From Rallus limicola (lineage: Eukaryota > Chordata > Aves > Gruiformes > Rallidae), in assembly GCA_022605955.1 (NCBI GenBank), contig JAKCOZ010000014.1:10050001-10114000 (forward strand): 64,000 bases of DNA, given 5' to 3'. This document shows positions 1 to 12,138 of this stretch, piece after piece (positions within the stretch are counted from its first letter, which is position 1; each line of letters opens with the position of its first letter). A program made the position numbers and the translations under genes. The notes under the pieces were generated by a model. It was not told the origin of the DNA. It made no database searches and saw only the letters and a list, made by a program, of their open reading frames with translations.

Positions 1-2990
1 TCCATTGGTGACAAGCAAAGGGTGGCAGGTGGAAGTCCTGTGTTTCAGGAAAGTGAGGAAGATGAAGATTACCCATGAAAAGGGGCAAGCTCTCAGAACA
101 GCAGGAGAGGAGAGGAACTGTCACTACGCTGATCCACAGCCCCACTAAATCTTCACTTAGCTTCTTCAGCCTTTTTAGCCTTCTCAATCACTTTGCACCC
201 AGAATATCATGGACCTTCATTGACCTCTGAGTTGCTAGCTCCAGTCTTACTCCAGAAACCCCATTCTCTCCCCCCCACAACCCATCTGTTCTGTCCGCTG
301 AAGCCTCCACTGAATCTTTTTAGCCTCTTCCTCCCATCTGCTGTGACCCATATTGCTGCTTCCATAAAACTGATTCTGCCTACACTGCTGAGAAGCCTTC
401 AGCTGAGTTAGCATATACAATATGGATTGTTGGTGTCATATGGCCTATATATGTAAGTGTCTATAAATAGATTTATTGTCTGGAAAGGCAGCCAGCAGTT
501 CAGCCAAGGTTGCTGTGAACATTCTTAACTTTTTTGTCCCTGAATACTTAAAATGTAAACTTAGGCACCTGCCAAAGTACCTTGCAAAACTGGGGAACTA
601 ATATCCAGATGGTTAGTCACAGGATCTGTATCTAAGATTCAACTTCATTCTCAATCTGAGGACATATTTAAGGCTATTGATGATAGATCTTTGCTTCCAT
701 ATCCATGTAATGAATGCTGAGAGCAAATTTTACACTAAACTGCCAAGGTCACTCTGACTATTTCATCGTATCCTTATTTATCACAGTTAAGAGATTACTG
801 GAAATATTTTTCACTCTATTTTTCAGGTCTGCTTTAAATTTTACAGTATGCAAATCTATAATTCTTCACCAGCAGAATGAAATTTTAAATTTTTAAATTT
901 ACAATGTCCACCACATCTGAACTCTTTGAAAATGATAGCAACCAAATTGACCAGTTAGCAAATCTTAAAAGCAAAATCCTGCTATTTTAATGAATCCAGA
1001 TTTAGCTTTCAACATTAAAAATTATTTCTGCCTGCTCCTTGTGACTAGTACAGAACCTGTGCTAATCCAGAACAGTATCAATTAACCACAGACACCCAAC
1101 TGTAAGAGCTACTTTAGCAGACAGGTGGAATTGGACTAATTATCATACAAGGTTACATAGAAGGAAAAAAGGCCTGCAGTCTCTCTAGGAGAATTACAAG
1201 CCTGTGATGGCCCCCTCCCCTTGCTGCAATTATCTCCAAATCACACCTGCCCAGCTGTAGGGAAGCATTCCCATGGTTTGTGGCTGAGAACAGTGTCAGG
1301 TAGCTGTTGTTTTAGTTGGATTAAAAATCCTCCATACCTCCAATTCTTTCAAAGAATGCAGTACTGTAAGTGTTTCTGCAGTAAAAGAGGCAGTATCAGT
1401 ATAAAAATCACATTACAGATTAGCTACAGAACAATTCTTCCTATCATGCCTAAACAGATACACCTTTCTACCCAGATCTCATAATGTAGTTCCTCTGTTG
1501 AAGGAGGAAACTGGGATCGAGAGAAGGATCTGTAGAAGCATTTGTGTTGAAGAACCTGCTCGGTTTGTAAGTAAGAAGTGTTTATAAAAGAATGAAATTG
1601 TAAAACCTAAGTCTTTGGAAAGAAAAATGAGTTATATCTCAGAAACAGAATGGCACCTCTTGGGATTCTCAGTTATGAGTCTTTAGCCTACACCATAAGT
1701 CATCTTTTTCCTGGAGGTCAAGAGAGAATAGTCCTTTACTTCAGAAATTTGGCATTCTAAACTGTCTCTTGGAAAATGTGTTGAAGAACCTGGGAGAAAG
1801 ATCTCCATCACCCTTGTGAAGTATCCTTATCACTGTTTTGTAAACATATTCTTGCTTGCAATAATTAGATCTATTTAGATATATTTTTAAAGTGATGGAA
1901 CTTAAACTGTAGAATCTAGCATCCAGATTTTGGTAGCATTTCTAATGTTAAGAATCTAAATCTCTATGCCTGCAGTGTACTTCTGGCAAGTCTTCCTGAT
2001 CATCTTTTAGAAGATTGAAAACTCAAATGTACACAAATTATTTGAAAATAATAGAGTTTTTAGAGAAAGTAGTTTGTAAGATCATTAACAGAAAATGTTT
2101 ATTTTCTTGAAAGAAAATTGTGTTAATGGCAATTGCTCTCATTCATTTTGTCTGTCTGCCTCAGTAGATGCAAAGACAGTGAGAGGGGCAGTGCTGTATG
2201 TACACAAACTCAATACATGGGAGAAATAAAATGACAGCAGCTATTTGTTTGATTGACTTTCATAAGATCATGTCATGTCCAGAATTTGAATCTTAGCTGC
2301 AGAGTCCAGATGGTACCTTTAAGGAGAGCCAGCGCCTTGATCTTGAGCATTGGCTCAGTGTTTCTAGAGATCTAGAGCTAAACTACTGGATGAAAGTTTT
2401 GAGGTTTGTGTTTGTGATCACAGGATTGTCTAAGGCACATTTGGGATCCAAGAGGTGACATACAGACATACAGACTATTTAATTATTCTAAAGAAGAATT
2501 ATCAGAAGGGGAGCAAAAGACAGGAAAGATTAAAGAACACTGGACTTTGAATTGCTCTTGGAAAAATATGTTTAATCTCAGTTATTTTTAGCAAATTATC
2601 AAGACCCATTTTCATTGTAACATAATTATCTTCAATGCATTAATTTGTTTTACAGTGGTATTACATGTATTGCACTGTTCATACAGTATTAACCTAAATA
2701 TAAATATTTGTGTTAATTGAATCTATCGTGCCAGCAAATTTTAAAAACAATCTTACATTAGGCGATCTAATTGTCTCTGTTGTATTGATTGATATCTAAA
2801 AATGGGTTTGATTCTACCATTGAGCTATTTCAGTGATTCATACCAGAAATGCTCAATAGAAGATATGTGATGTTACTGGAAAAAACTCCTTTCTTCAGTT
2901 TTTGTGTTACCAAGTTAGTTCAAATAGAAAAGAACATCTAACTCAGGGTAGAGGCTGGTCCTATAAATTTATCATTTATCAACCCTGTCA
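1..2990. other. Unique AT-rich noncoding DNA
   Basis: No gene is recognised here. Open frames are under about 90 codons, lack recognisable domains and are not bounded by convincing splice sites. An A/T-only run of self-complementary character lies near 881-900. The part from about 2560 to 2790 is rich in TAAT, ATTA and TGATTGAT-type words and looks like the AT-rich conserved noncoding elements of vertebrate gene deserts, but this is only an impression without an alignment. Confidence 0.6.
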
Positions 2991-2992
2991 TT

Positions 2993-3047
2993 GGGAGAAG
3001 GTGGGGAGGAGGGGCTGTTTGGTTTTTTTTGGGAGGGTGGGGTGGGG
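2993..3047 (+). other. G-quadruplex-type G-tract cluster
   Basis: The + strand holds several G runs in otherwise AT-rich DNA. Positions 3031-3047 read GGGAGGGTGGGGTGGGG, which is four runs of at least three G separated by single-base loops, the classical pattern for a stable G-quadruplex. Three further G runs lie just upstream at about 2993, 3003 and 3011, before a T run. Folding is inferred from the pattern only. No gene start or CpG island is visible next to it. Confidence 0.7.
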
Positions 3048-3896
3048 ATTGCTGAAAAAAGTATGCTTGGAAAAGTGGCTATAATGTATGGTAGAGAGAA
3101 GCACACCTGGTAGTGTCATCAAAGCCCTTTTGAAAGCTGTCTGGAGAATGAATTATGTCCAGGATGACATCTGCAGCTAGGTGAAGTGCACTACAGCCAG
3201 AGATGAAAGAGCAGTTAAAAGGTGTGAACAATCAATATTCCCGTTTTCAGTCACTCACCCTATTTTATTTAGCAGCATAGATGTACCTAGTGAGCTTGTG
3301 TCTGAGTTCCCTTGACTTTGGCATGGGAATTAAACATGGAAAAGTTATGATAAAGGTAAAGATGATCTCCATGGGATCAGTCACTGCCCCAGCTTTCCTG
3401 TCATGATGTTTCTCCGAGGACATACAGAAACTCAGGGTTCAGAAAGTCTGAATAATCATGCTTCCTAGCTATAAGGCTCTGGGATATGTTTAAAGTTGAA
3501 ATTCAGTGTAGGAGAAAGAGAACTGAATTTTTTTACATGGGCTAGTTCAGGTTCTCAAAGTCTTGCTACAGCAGATGACAATCCTCTGCAAACAATCATA
3601 CTAGAAAAAGAAAGAACTGGCAATGAGTTCCTGCAAACTTTTATGTTTACTGGATTGCTTTGAACTGTAGGACGAGGTCTGGCCCAGTTCTTCATTTATC
3701 TTTTCCTACAACATTCGTCTTTCAACAAATCAAAGTCCCAGAGGGGTTTTTACCAAGATATCTAGTGACTTTCATTTTTTAGATAGTGTGGTCATAGCTG
3801 CTTTTTCAGCCCGAGGCCTAACTATATCATAGTTTTTCTCTAAGGGAGTGAATGTAATGGAGCAGGGGAGAGACCTGTTATTCAAATCCACCCCCC
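3048..3896. other. Unique noncoding DNA
   Basis: No gene, repeat family or RNA gene was recognised in this stretch. Confidence 0.6.
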
Positions 3897-4110
3897 TAGA
3901 ATCATAGAATGTGTTATGTTGGAAGGGACATTTAACGATCATTTAGTCCAACCCCCCTGCAGTAAGCAGAGACATCTTTACTAGATCAGCTTGCTCAGAG
4001 CCCCCATCAAGCCTGACCTTGAATATCTCCAGGATGGGGCCTCCACTACTTCTCTGGGCAACCAACCCTCTGTTCTCCCTCTGCTATGCTCCAAAAAATC
4101 CTTGTTTTCC
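3897..4110 (-). repeat. CR1 LINE 3' fragment (minus strand)
   Basis: The left edge carries the reverse complement of the CR1 tail (TAGAATCATAGAATG) followed by the typical CR1 3'-UTR order: TTGGAAGGGACATTTAA, a 'tagtccaacccccctgc' block, and 'ggggcctccactacttctctgggcaacc'. This is the 3' end of a 5'-truncated, non-LTR chicken-repeat-1 copy in antisense orientation. Similarity fades after about 4085, so the right border is approximate. Open frames overlapping it on either strand are by-products of the repeat. Confidence 0.9.
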
Positions 4111-6169
4111 TCTTGAATCCATGTTTCATGCCCTTCTTTCGTCCCTGATACTTCAGGTTTTCAAAATCGTCCACCTGTTTGTCAAAACAGTGTTTACACT
4201 TATTTCTTCCATCGTGTGAACTCTTCATGGTGAAGCATGTCAGAATGAGCCACAGCTGTATTGTTTCTTTGTGTGGATACAACCTACCTGATATATATCC
4301 TCTGAAATGTATGTCTGTAGACTTATGGGAAAATTAATAAAACAAAAATTAAAACTGACAGCTTTGAAATGATATGCTACCCTTAGCATATGGACTACTT
4401 CACATGAGCACTTTACAGGATTTGTATCAGGATTATGGACAGTAACTCAATGGGGGATAACTTCTGAACTATATTCCTAAATCTCATTTGACAGGTTTTG
4501 GATGCTGTATAACTCTTACAGTATTATAATGTCACGCCAGTGATGCTACAGTCATCATTAAGATAGTCCTTTCATTCCTAGTGCTAATTTTGTCTTATAA
4601 TTGCTTTTGCAGTGAAATTTCATATGCTTTTTCTGAGTAGACAAATGAGCTTCCTTAAAAAAAAATTAAATGCTTCATTTTCCATCAAGATACATTATGA
4701 AGATCCAGTTTCCTCAGAAGTAGGCAGCTAGATCTGGAGAGAAAAAACAACAATGCTTTATTCTCTGAGCTTTTAAATATATACGACTGATTTACAGTAT
4801 TATCTTTGGCAGCAGTATAAGTTAGGATGTAAAGATGTGAAAACAACATTAATTTTAGTAGGATTCTGTACTAATTTACTTGCAGTATTGGTGTACACCA
4901 AGAATCATATCTTTAAGGGTGTAAGTGAAAGATTAAGGAAGATTTAATTACACAAGACAGAGAGCAGACTCCTCTGCTGTCCTCTGCCACATCCAAATCC
5001 TAGACCAGCGGTTAAGGCAGTTTCTTGGAACATGCAAATGGTAGCAGTTTAACCTGGAATACCTTTACACTGGTGAGCCTGGTTGGTATTTCCTGCAGTT
5101 GTTGCCACTTTCCAGACCTTGAAATTTACTGTTCTCCTCTTGGATGTGCCACAAGTATCAGGTAAAAGATGCTGGTTTTCAGTTTGAACAAAATGTAATA
5201 TATGGATTTTTAAAAGTGATATTTCTTTTTTTGCTTGATAAGGAGAAAAAAATATTTTTTGAAGGGGTTTTGTTGCTTTTTTTTCTAGAAAATGTTTACA
5301 GTAGTTCTTTTTTACAATTCTGGTGTCAAGCAGTTAAGTGGCAACTGAATACACAGACTTAGTAGATGTAGTTAGCTGTAGATAACATACAGATAACTGC
5401 TCAGAATAAACCAGTTCTATATGTGACCAGCCAGTATAATTCTGAAAAGTTACAGTAAAAATGAGGTGCTTTAGGACATCCTGCTATTTAAACTGTTGAT
5501 GGTGACTCAGAGGAGTGAGCAGCTGCTTGTACCATGCACTCCTTATGGTCAACCTGAGGGATCAACGTCCTTCAGCAAAAGCAGCAGCAGCCAGGAGTGA
5601 GATCAGGTAACTTCAAGTAAAGTGAAGATTGGTTACTGTGCAATTAAAGTGCAGTCTTCCCTTCTGTGTAGCTCTGACCATCTCTGCTGACTTACCCTCT
5701 CTGGTTATATTCACATAATAAACTACTTCCTAAACAACTCGGGTATTGACACTGCTTTGGTGTAAGGACAGTGGATGTCTTTGAGCTTCCATAACTTCTT
5801 CCACCTCAGATACAAGAGCTCTTTGCAGATAGGAGCCTTCATTTGTATTTGATTCTACTCATTCTGTAAAATGCACCAAGCATGGTGGACAGCTAGTTTT
5901 GTAGGGCATAAACTGTGCATCGTACTGTTTGGAAAACCTTTGTTCCAGACTCTGCAACTCTGATTGTTACAATATTCTATAAACATGTCTTTGCTTCTTT
6001 GGAGACAGATTGTTGCTTTCAAAGACTAGCAATATCTGCTTTCAGGCTGTTTCCTTTTATGATATAAAACAGAATTGGTTCTTCACTTTAGATGCAATAA
6101 TTTTATAGTTAGTAAGTACAAATATAGCTAGACAATCCATAGTTGATTTTAATAAATGTGAATATCTTC
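4111..6169. other. Unique noncoding DNA
   Basis: The DNA is AT-rich and no gene was recognised. Several T and A runs occur (for example near 5220-5310). Short open frames here are rich in F, L and K, as expected from poly-T and poly-A tracts. Confidence 0.6.
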
Positions 6170-6292
6170 ATGCTGGTGAAATTCCAGCCGTGTGCTGCAT
6201 TAAAGTCCAAACTGATTATGAAGCTCAAGCCCAAGGACTGGATGAGTGTGAAGGAGAAGGAAAAGCCATCGTCCTCAGGTCATATGCAATAG
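6170..6292 (+). other. Lysine-rich open segment, possible exon or retrocopy fragment
   Basis: A 40-codon frame from ATG 6170 to TAG 6290-6292 has codon choice unlike its AT-rich surroundings (AAG, CTC, CCC, GAC, GTG, GAG). It encodes a basic stretch containing KLKPKDW and KEKEKPSSS. A possible acceptor (TTCCAG) ends at 6187 and possible donors follow at 6278 (CAG|GT) and 6292 (ATAG|GTGAGG). The sequence before the acceptor is not pyrimidine-rich, and the ATG context is weak. I do not recognise the protein. It could be a short exon, a degraded processed pseudogene or chance. Confidence 0.25.
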
Positions 6293-6493
6293 GTGAGGAA
6301 TCAGTTCATGGAAACTATATCCAAACAGCACAAGTGTCTCTGCCAAAAAGAAACTAGGAGGTTCCGCACGGCAGTGAATACTCCAGCTCTATGTATATGC
6401 TCACTTTCTGTTTAGAGCCATCGGCATAAGCAGTTCGAGTGAATTTTGGCTGCCTACAATGTAGCCCCCCACTAGTCCCGTAGGATCATGCAC

Positions 6494-6556
6494 ATATCAC
6501 AGAATTGTAGGGGTTGGAAGGGACCACGAGAGATCATTGGGTCCATCCCCCGATAT
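6494..6556 (-). repeat. CR1 LINE 3' tail fragment (minus strand)
   Basis: The segment TATCACAGAATTGTAG followed by GGGTTGGAAGGGACCACGAG, then 'gatcattgggtccatcccc', matches the reverse complement of the last 60 or so bases of CR1. Only the 3' tip is present, consistent with severe 5' truncation during target-primed reverse transcription. Confidence 0.85.
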
Positions 6557-9500
6557 AGTACATCTTCTAGCCTTGTTTTAATTTGTTTGGAAGTATATTT
6601 GAACATATGCGAAAAAAGGTGCATTTTTCAAATATGTGGCTCATCACCAAATAGTAAAAGTGGCATAGAGAGGGTTAAGGGAATGATGAGGCAAAAAACT
6701 GCAGTGCCAGCAGAACTCCCCAAAGGGTAAACAAAACTCTTAACTGTTGCAAACAATAAATTGTCAATACCTTGTAGAAGCAGTGGATAATGAAAAGTTA
6801 TAATGCCTATAGTTAGTACCCTCTTTAAAAGAATTTACACAGGATATGAAATTAAATTCTGTGCACAGTTCTCTTAATTTGTCCTTAATTAAACAATACT
6901 CCATAAATGGTGCATTCAGTGACCAAATGTTCAGAGACAGCAAAATGGTGGGTCCCAAGCCATTAGGAATGAAATAAAGTTAGTCCCCTGAGAGCCTGCT
7001 AGAATCTGGTCTATCTAAGTGACAACTGATGGTTTAGGAAAGATAATTAACTTTGCAATTACAAACCGCAGCTTTCACCAATGCTGTTTCTTTCAGTATT
7101 CTCTTCTAAATGTTCTACTATTTTTACAGTTAGATAAAATGCTTTTTAAAAATGCTGAGTTCATAAGGATTCATTTTTCTTACACAGATAGGCATTGGAT
7201 ATTTTATTTAAAGATTTCAGATCAATATGTGCAGTTATTTTATAAATTAATTTTTTTTTTCTTAATGGCTGTCAAGATTTTTTTCTTTAAAGATAAAAGA
7301 ACATGCTGCATCAAAAATATTTCATTTTTTTTCCTTTGGTAGCAAATCCTGACCTAGCAAACCTAAATTAGGTTTGTTCTTTAGCCATGTAGATCAAAAT
7401 TCTTCTCTATACAGGGGACATCAGTTCTAACCTACTAATGTCCCTTCTTATTGACATAAAATACCTGCATCGAAGGGGGATTGCTAGTTGAATCCATATG
7501 TCTATACCCTTGATTATCTTCACCATAATGTCGCCTAGTATGTAAATTAGTGTATTTTCATGCTGGCATACATGTCATGAAATCATCAAATACCGCAATA
7601 TGCTCATACTTACATGTGCAAGTATCAGTATTTTGATATATTAGGAGATTATGAAAAATCTTAGCTTTGAGGGTATAATACTGTGTTTGATTACAGTGCT
7701 TTGTTGAGACTGTAGATATCTGTGTACTGAACTGAGTTCCAGGTAGGTATGGACACAGGTAAGCAAGAAGTTAGAATCAGGACCTAAATGTTATGAAAAA
7801 TCTATTTGTGCCTGTATTTGCTGTGATTTCACATACTCTAACAAACTGCATAGCACTAGAATGGGCTTTGGGAAATCCCAGCTTTAAGACCGCAGATCAA
7901 GGTAATTTGGCATGCTAAAAATGACTGGTTCCATACATGGACTTAGTAGCTGAAAGTCAAATTTAGACCCCGCCCTATGCATATCACCCCCTTTATCATC
8001 AGCTGCAGACTGATGCTGGTCCCTGATGTCAGGCACTGCTGTAGGCAGCGTAGGTTCTGGCACAGTGTTTGCTGGGATGCCCCATGAAAGTCTGTGGCTC
8101 TAATCAACTCCTCATTTTGCCTGTGCTTAGGGCAAGCTGATTGATCTCTCTATGCCACCATGATAAGCAATAAAGTCATTTTTCTCACGCCCTTTGTGTT
8201 TGAATTGGAAATTAATTGGAAACTTTCTCACTGCACTCAGGTATGATCATGGATGCAACATTCTCAGATCTCAGTCACAGACTCTGGATGCTCTTTAAAA
8301 ATAAATTATTTTAAAGAATGTATTTTCTGGCAAAGGTACATTTCTGTGGATTGTGCTGTGTATCTCCAATTACAGTGGCCACATCTGTACAACTTCACAT
8401 TTGCCATTTATTTGTAATTAACCTTAGAAAAGGAGGGAAAATATTGTGGCAATAGTTTGATATTTAATTACAGTACTTGTAAGTGGCAATTTTCAAGACT
8501 TTAATGACCAGCACTGTATACTAACATGTAAATTTGTAAATTGTCAAGGGGAGGAATGTTATTACCAATAACTCATATATATTCTGTTTCCTTAACTAAT
8601 CTTCCTTCATGAATATGCTTAAAAATATTCAGCTGTCTTGTATGTCATTTTGTCCAACTTTGCCACTTGTGAAGTGATACACACATATGCTTCATCACAG
8701 ATAATAGCTCCATCGTATCAGAGGGCTTAGGGCTTTAAGGTAGTCTGAAAACTTGTATGAAAGGAATTGTTGCCTTCAGAATGCCTGGTATTGCCCTCAC
8801 TGATGTTTCTGTGGGCTTCTGGATGTTGTGTTGGTATTTGCATTTAATATCTCTTTCCGCTGTAATGTGATGTAATACCACCTTTACTGAGGGTCATAAA
8901 ATTCTTGTTGATGAGCATCACACAGGCTGCAATGCTCCTTCCCTGCCCTTCAACATTGGTATGTCTGAAGATGGTACACAGAAGTAGAGAAGGACTATTG
9001 AAATATAGGAATCCATAAAGACCCCTTGTTTGAAAGTACAGGAATGTTAGCATTTTTTTCTTTATTTATTCATATAAAATGCATGTTATTATTGTCATGC
9101 ACTGTCTGGGTTTTTTTTTAATACTTAGAAGCAACAAAAAAAAAATTACGTGGTCTAAATTAATTTCAGGTTAATAAAACATGGAAAAATTAAGGGATCT
9201 ATTGAAAAATACAGCTTATACATCTGGATTCCTACAAAGAGAGGGAAAATTAAACCGGTTTTAAAAAAGAATTAACATTAGTTCTATCCATTCTTTTCAT
9301 GCAAAGACTTTCCAGTGTGCTTTAGTAGTTTTAACTAGATCTTAGTTTGGACTGATGCTCCATATGGATGAAAAAACAGATAGTAAGAGATGGATTCAGG
9401 TTTTCAAAATCATCAAGTGATTTGAAAGAAAAGTGCTTCACAGTGTTAAGTTCCAACAATTTGATTTGGCTGTTATTGTGGAACCCTGGTATCCAACACT

Positions 9501-11185
9501 GAATTTCTTCGGAGAGGAAAACTTTATCTCCACCCTCTTTTATGATGTGTGATCCAAAATGCCAATCACTGAGAATGGAATACAATTATATTCACTAATA
9601 TGTCTAAAATAGAAACTCTTGCTGTCAATATATACTCATTAGTACTGAGCTGCAAATGAATTCGGGAATTGTGCTCTTATTAATTAGGTGGCAGACTAGA
9701 AAACTTCCTTGCTTCTGTTTAGCCAGATGGAGGGACAGTGGGTGTAATGACCTATGTTGGGCCTTTCCCAGGGGATTTCTTTGGTGTTTCTTGGTGTCAG
9801 TATGGGTCCCTCTTCCATTTGCCATTTAAAATAAGCAACCCTAAACTTACACAAGTGTGCACTCAAATTACATTCAGAAAAAGACATGATAATTTTGTTT
9901 AGCTTTAAAATTAGTTATGCATCACATTCTTAAAACTCCAGAGGGACTGGGGCACACAGATGCAAGGCAGAATAGATTTTTTAGGAAAAGGGAAGCCAGT
10001 CTGCTTTCTTTTCCAGTTGCACTATCCTACATACTCTGACATGTTGTACATCAACATACAAGGGCTTGGTTTTAAGACTCACTGTCTCTTTCTTTTCTTC
10101 TACTATTTTTTTGCCCGAAGTTCTTCAACCTTTTAAGAGGCTTCAATGACTCAAACATGGACTTTGGGGGGAGGGGACAAGCAGGGGAAGTTGATGATCA
10201 GCCACATGAAAAGTCCCTAATTCTCTAATTGACCCTGTATATTCTTAACAGCCTTTAAGATACTTAAATGTGTATCTTCATTAAAGGGTATGAGTAATAT
10301 CATACACTGAACAGAATTACTCATGGACTTTAAGTTTTACATGTATCTCGTAGCATCCTGCATAGTAGCCTACATAAGGGGGATATCTGAAACAGTCAAA
10401 AGATATTGTGCCTTTTTTTTTTGGTTAAGATTTTCAGTAAATACTTTGGCTTTGTCAGTGTAAAAATAATTCTTTGAAAGCTGGTTATTCATTTCAAATT
10501 AATGAGAAACAGAAAAAACACCTCCAAAATATTACATAACATCAAGTTGTGAGTTTTCACGGGTACATTTCTGTATTTGAAATGAAGTTTTAAAATCTAT
10601 GGCACTTGAGTTAATTAGAAAAAGATATTTTCTACTGACTTTATGGATGACTTAATTTTCCAGAAATAACTATTCCGTATAAGCTCCCAACTGGTGTTGA
10701 TTCTGCCAAGTAAAAGCTAACACCAAAAGAATCAGGTGAGCACCCTCATTTCCCACTGTGTTTCTCTTCACCTCCCACTGTGCTACTTACTGCATAGAAA
10801 AATATTGACAAGTGTTATTATTTATGTGGATCTAACAAATTTCTGTCTAAATGCACAAGAATGTGCAATTTTTGCTCTCTACAGAAGGATTTTTTTTCAA
10901 AAAAATCTGGATCATGATGAAAGAAAAGCTTGTGATTTATTTGAGAAAACAAAATAAGAAATATATTTAGTAGCTTATTCTGAGTAGATCATTCATTTGG
11001 CTTTATCTAAGCTTTATTACAGAAAATTGTGACTGCTTTGGATTTTGTGATTCTAAAATCACACATATTAGTCGTATGGTAGCTATATAGTGACACAAGA
11101 TTTAAAAGCTTTTGCTACTGTGTAGTGGCATGTTTTCTCATTCTCATATCCAATGTCCTCAGCTTGCAAATAAGATGATGTTTCA
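6557..11185. other. Unique AT-rich noncoding DNA
   Basis: No gene was recognised. The stretch has many homopolymer A/T tracts (near 7240-7330, 9110 and 10410). A somewhat GC-richer patch at 7960-8190 contains an AATAAA at about 8169, but no frame or LTR structure could be tied to it. The segment at 8390-8530 is rich in TAATTA/ATTTAATTAC-type words. The 107-codon open frame at 7019-7342 is low complexity (F, K and I rich) and not credible. Confidence 0.6.
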
Positions 11186-11213
11186 TTTTATTTTATTTTA
11201 TTTTTTTATTTAT
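11186..11213 (+). repeat. (TTTTA)n simple repeat
   Basis: Imperfect tandem copies of ATTTT run across this interval and grade into a T run. Confidence 0.85.
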
Positions 11214-12116
11214 AATCTTTCTTCTGTCCAGTTTCTTTCAGTACGTGCAAAGAGATTGGTCCAGTGAGTCAGTGATTTCCTTCCCTTTTGAAATAAAGGA
11301 TGAAAGGCAGTATGTTTAAAATACTCTGCAAGCCTGGGAACCTTGTACCTGGGAGCAGGCAGGATCTGAGTATTTGAATGTGGAATAGACATACGGAATG
11401 TATGAATGGAACAATTACAAAGGTCCTATCATATGCTACAGTGTATCTGATCCCTGCATTACTATGGCAATGGAATTAATTGCCCACATGTGACTACCTG
11501 CCATAATACCACTGCTACTGTCCAAGATAATCCCATTTTTTACTTTGTGTGCTAATGATGAAACAATTAAGGAAAAAAAAGCCCTGTTTCAGAAGTATAC
11601 GTTGTGGACCTAAGTGCAAAAAGAGAGCAGATGAGGAGTAAGCAAGATGCTATTTTTACATAATTCTTTTTCAGAAGACAGTTGTACTTCAAGCAGTTTT
11701 CCAGGCATGGCTTAATGAGTGCCTGCCTGGGGCCAGCCATATCAACTTTGAAGTTGTCTGAAAGCTGAGGGGAGAGAGATTGTTACTAGTCGTTGGACAC
11801 TTTCGGAATAATGTAAAAGGGCATGACTCCCACGGGATCCATTTTTCAGATCCCTACATAGTAGGTCACTTTTTGAGGCTGACCCTTCTATCAGACAGAA
11901 ACAGTGAATGTACCAGAGCTGTCATCTATCATGTCTGCCCATCATGTTCAAAGTGGGATAAAATAAATTTCATTCTCCCTTCTTCTTTCAAGCTTTTTAT
12001 TTTACTTCTATTATTTTACTTCTTTTTAAAGATATATACAAAAGTGTGCCCCAGTGAACTGTGAAGTGCCAGAGAGCATTAGCCTTTTAGTGTTCTCTTC
12101 ACAAGTTTTGCATGTC
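11214..12116. other. Unique noncoding DNA
   Basis: No recognisable gene or dispersed repeat was seen. Confidence 0.55.
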
Positions 12117-12138
12117 TTTGTTTTGTTTTGTTTTGTTT
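12117..12138 (+). repeat. (TTTTG)n simple repeat
   Basis: About four tandem copies of the pentamer TTTTG. Confidence 0.85.

Noticed and set aside
7960..8190. Possible LTR ending near an AATAAA signal
   Set aside because: No paired LTR, TG...CA ends, primer-binding site or target duplication could be seen.
10163..10186. G-rich run as a second quadruplex motif
   Set aside because: Only three separated G tracts, so it does not meet the four-tract pattern without bulges.
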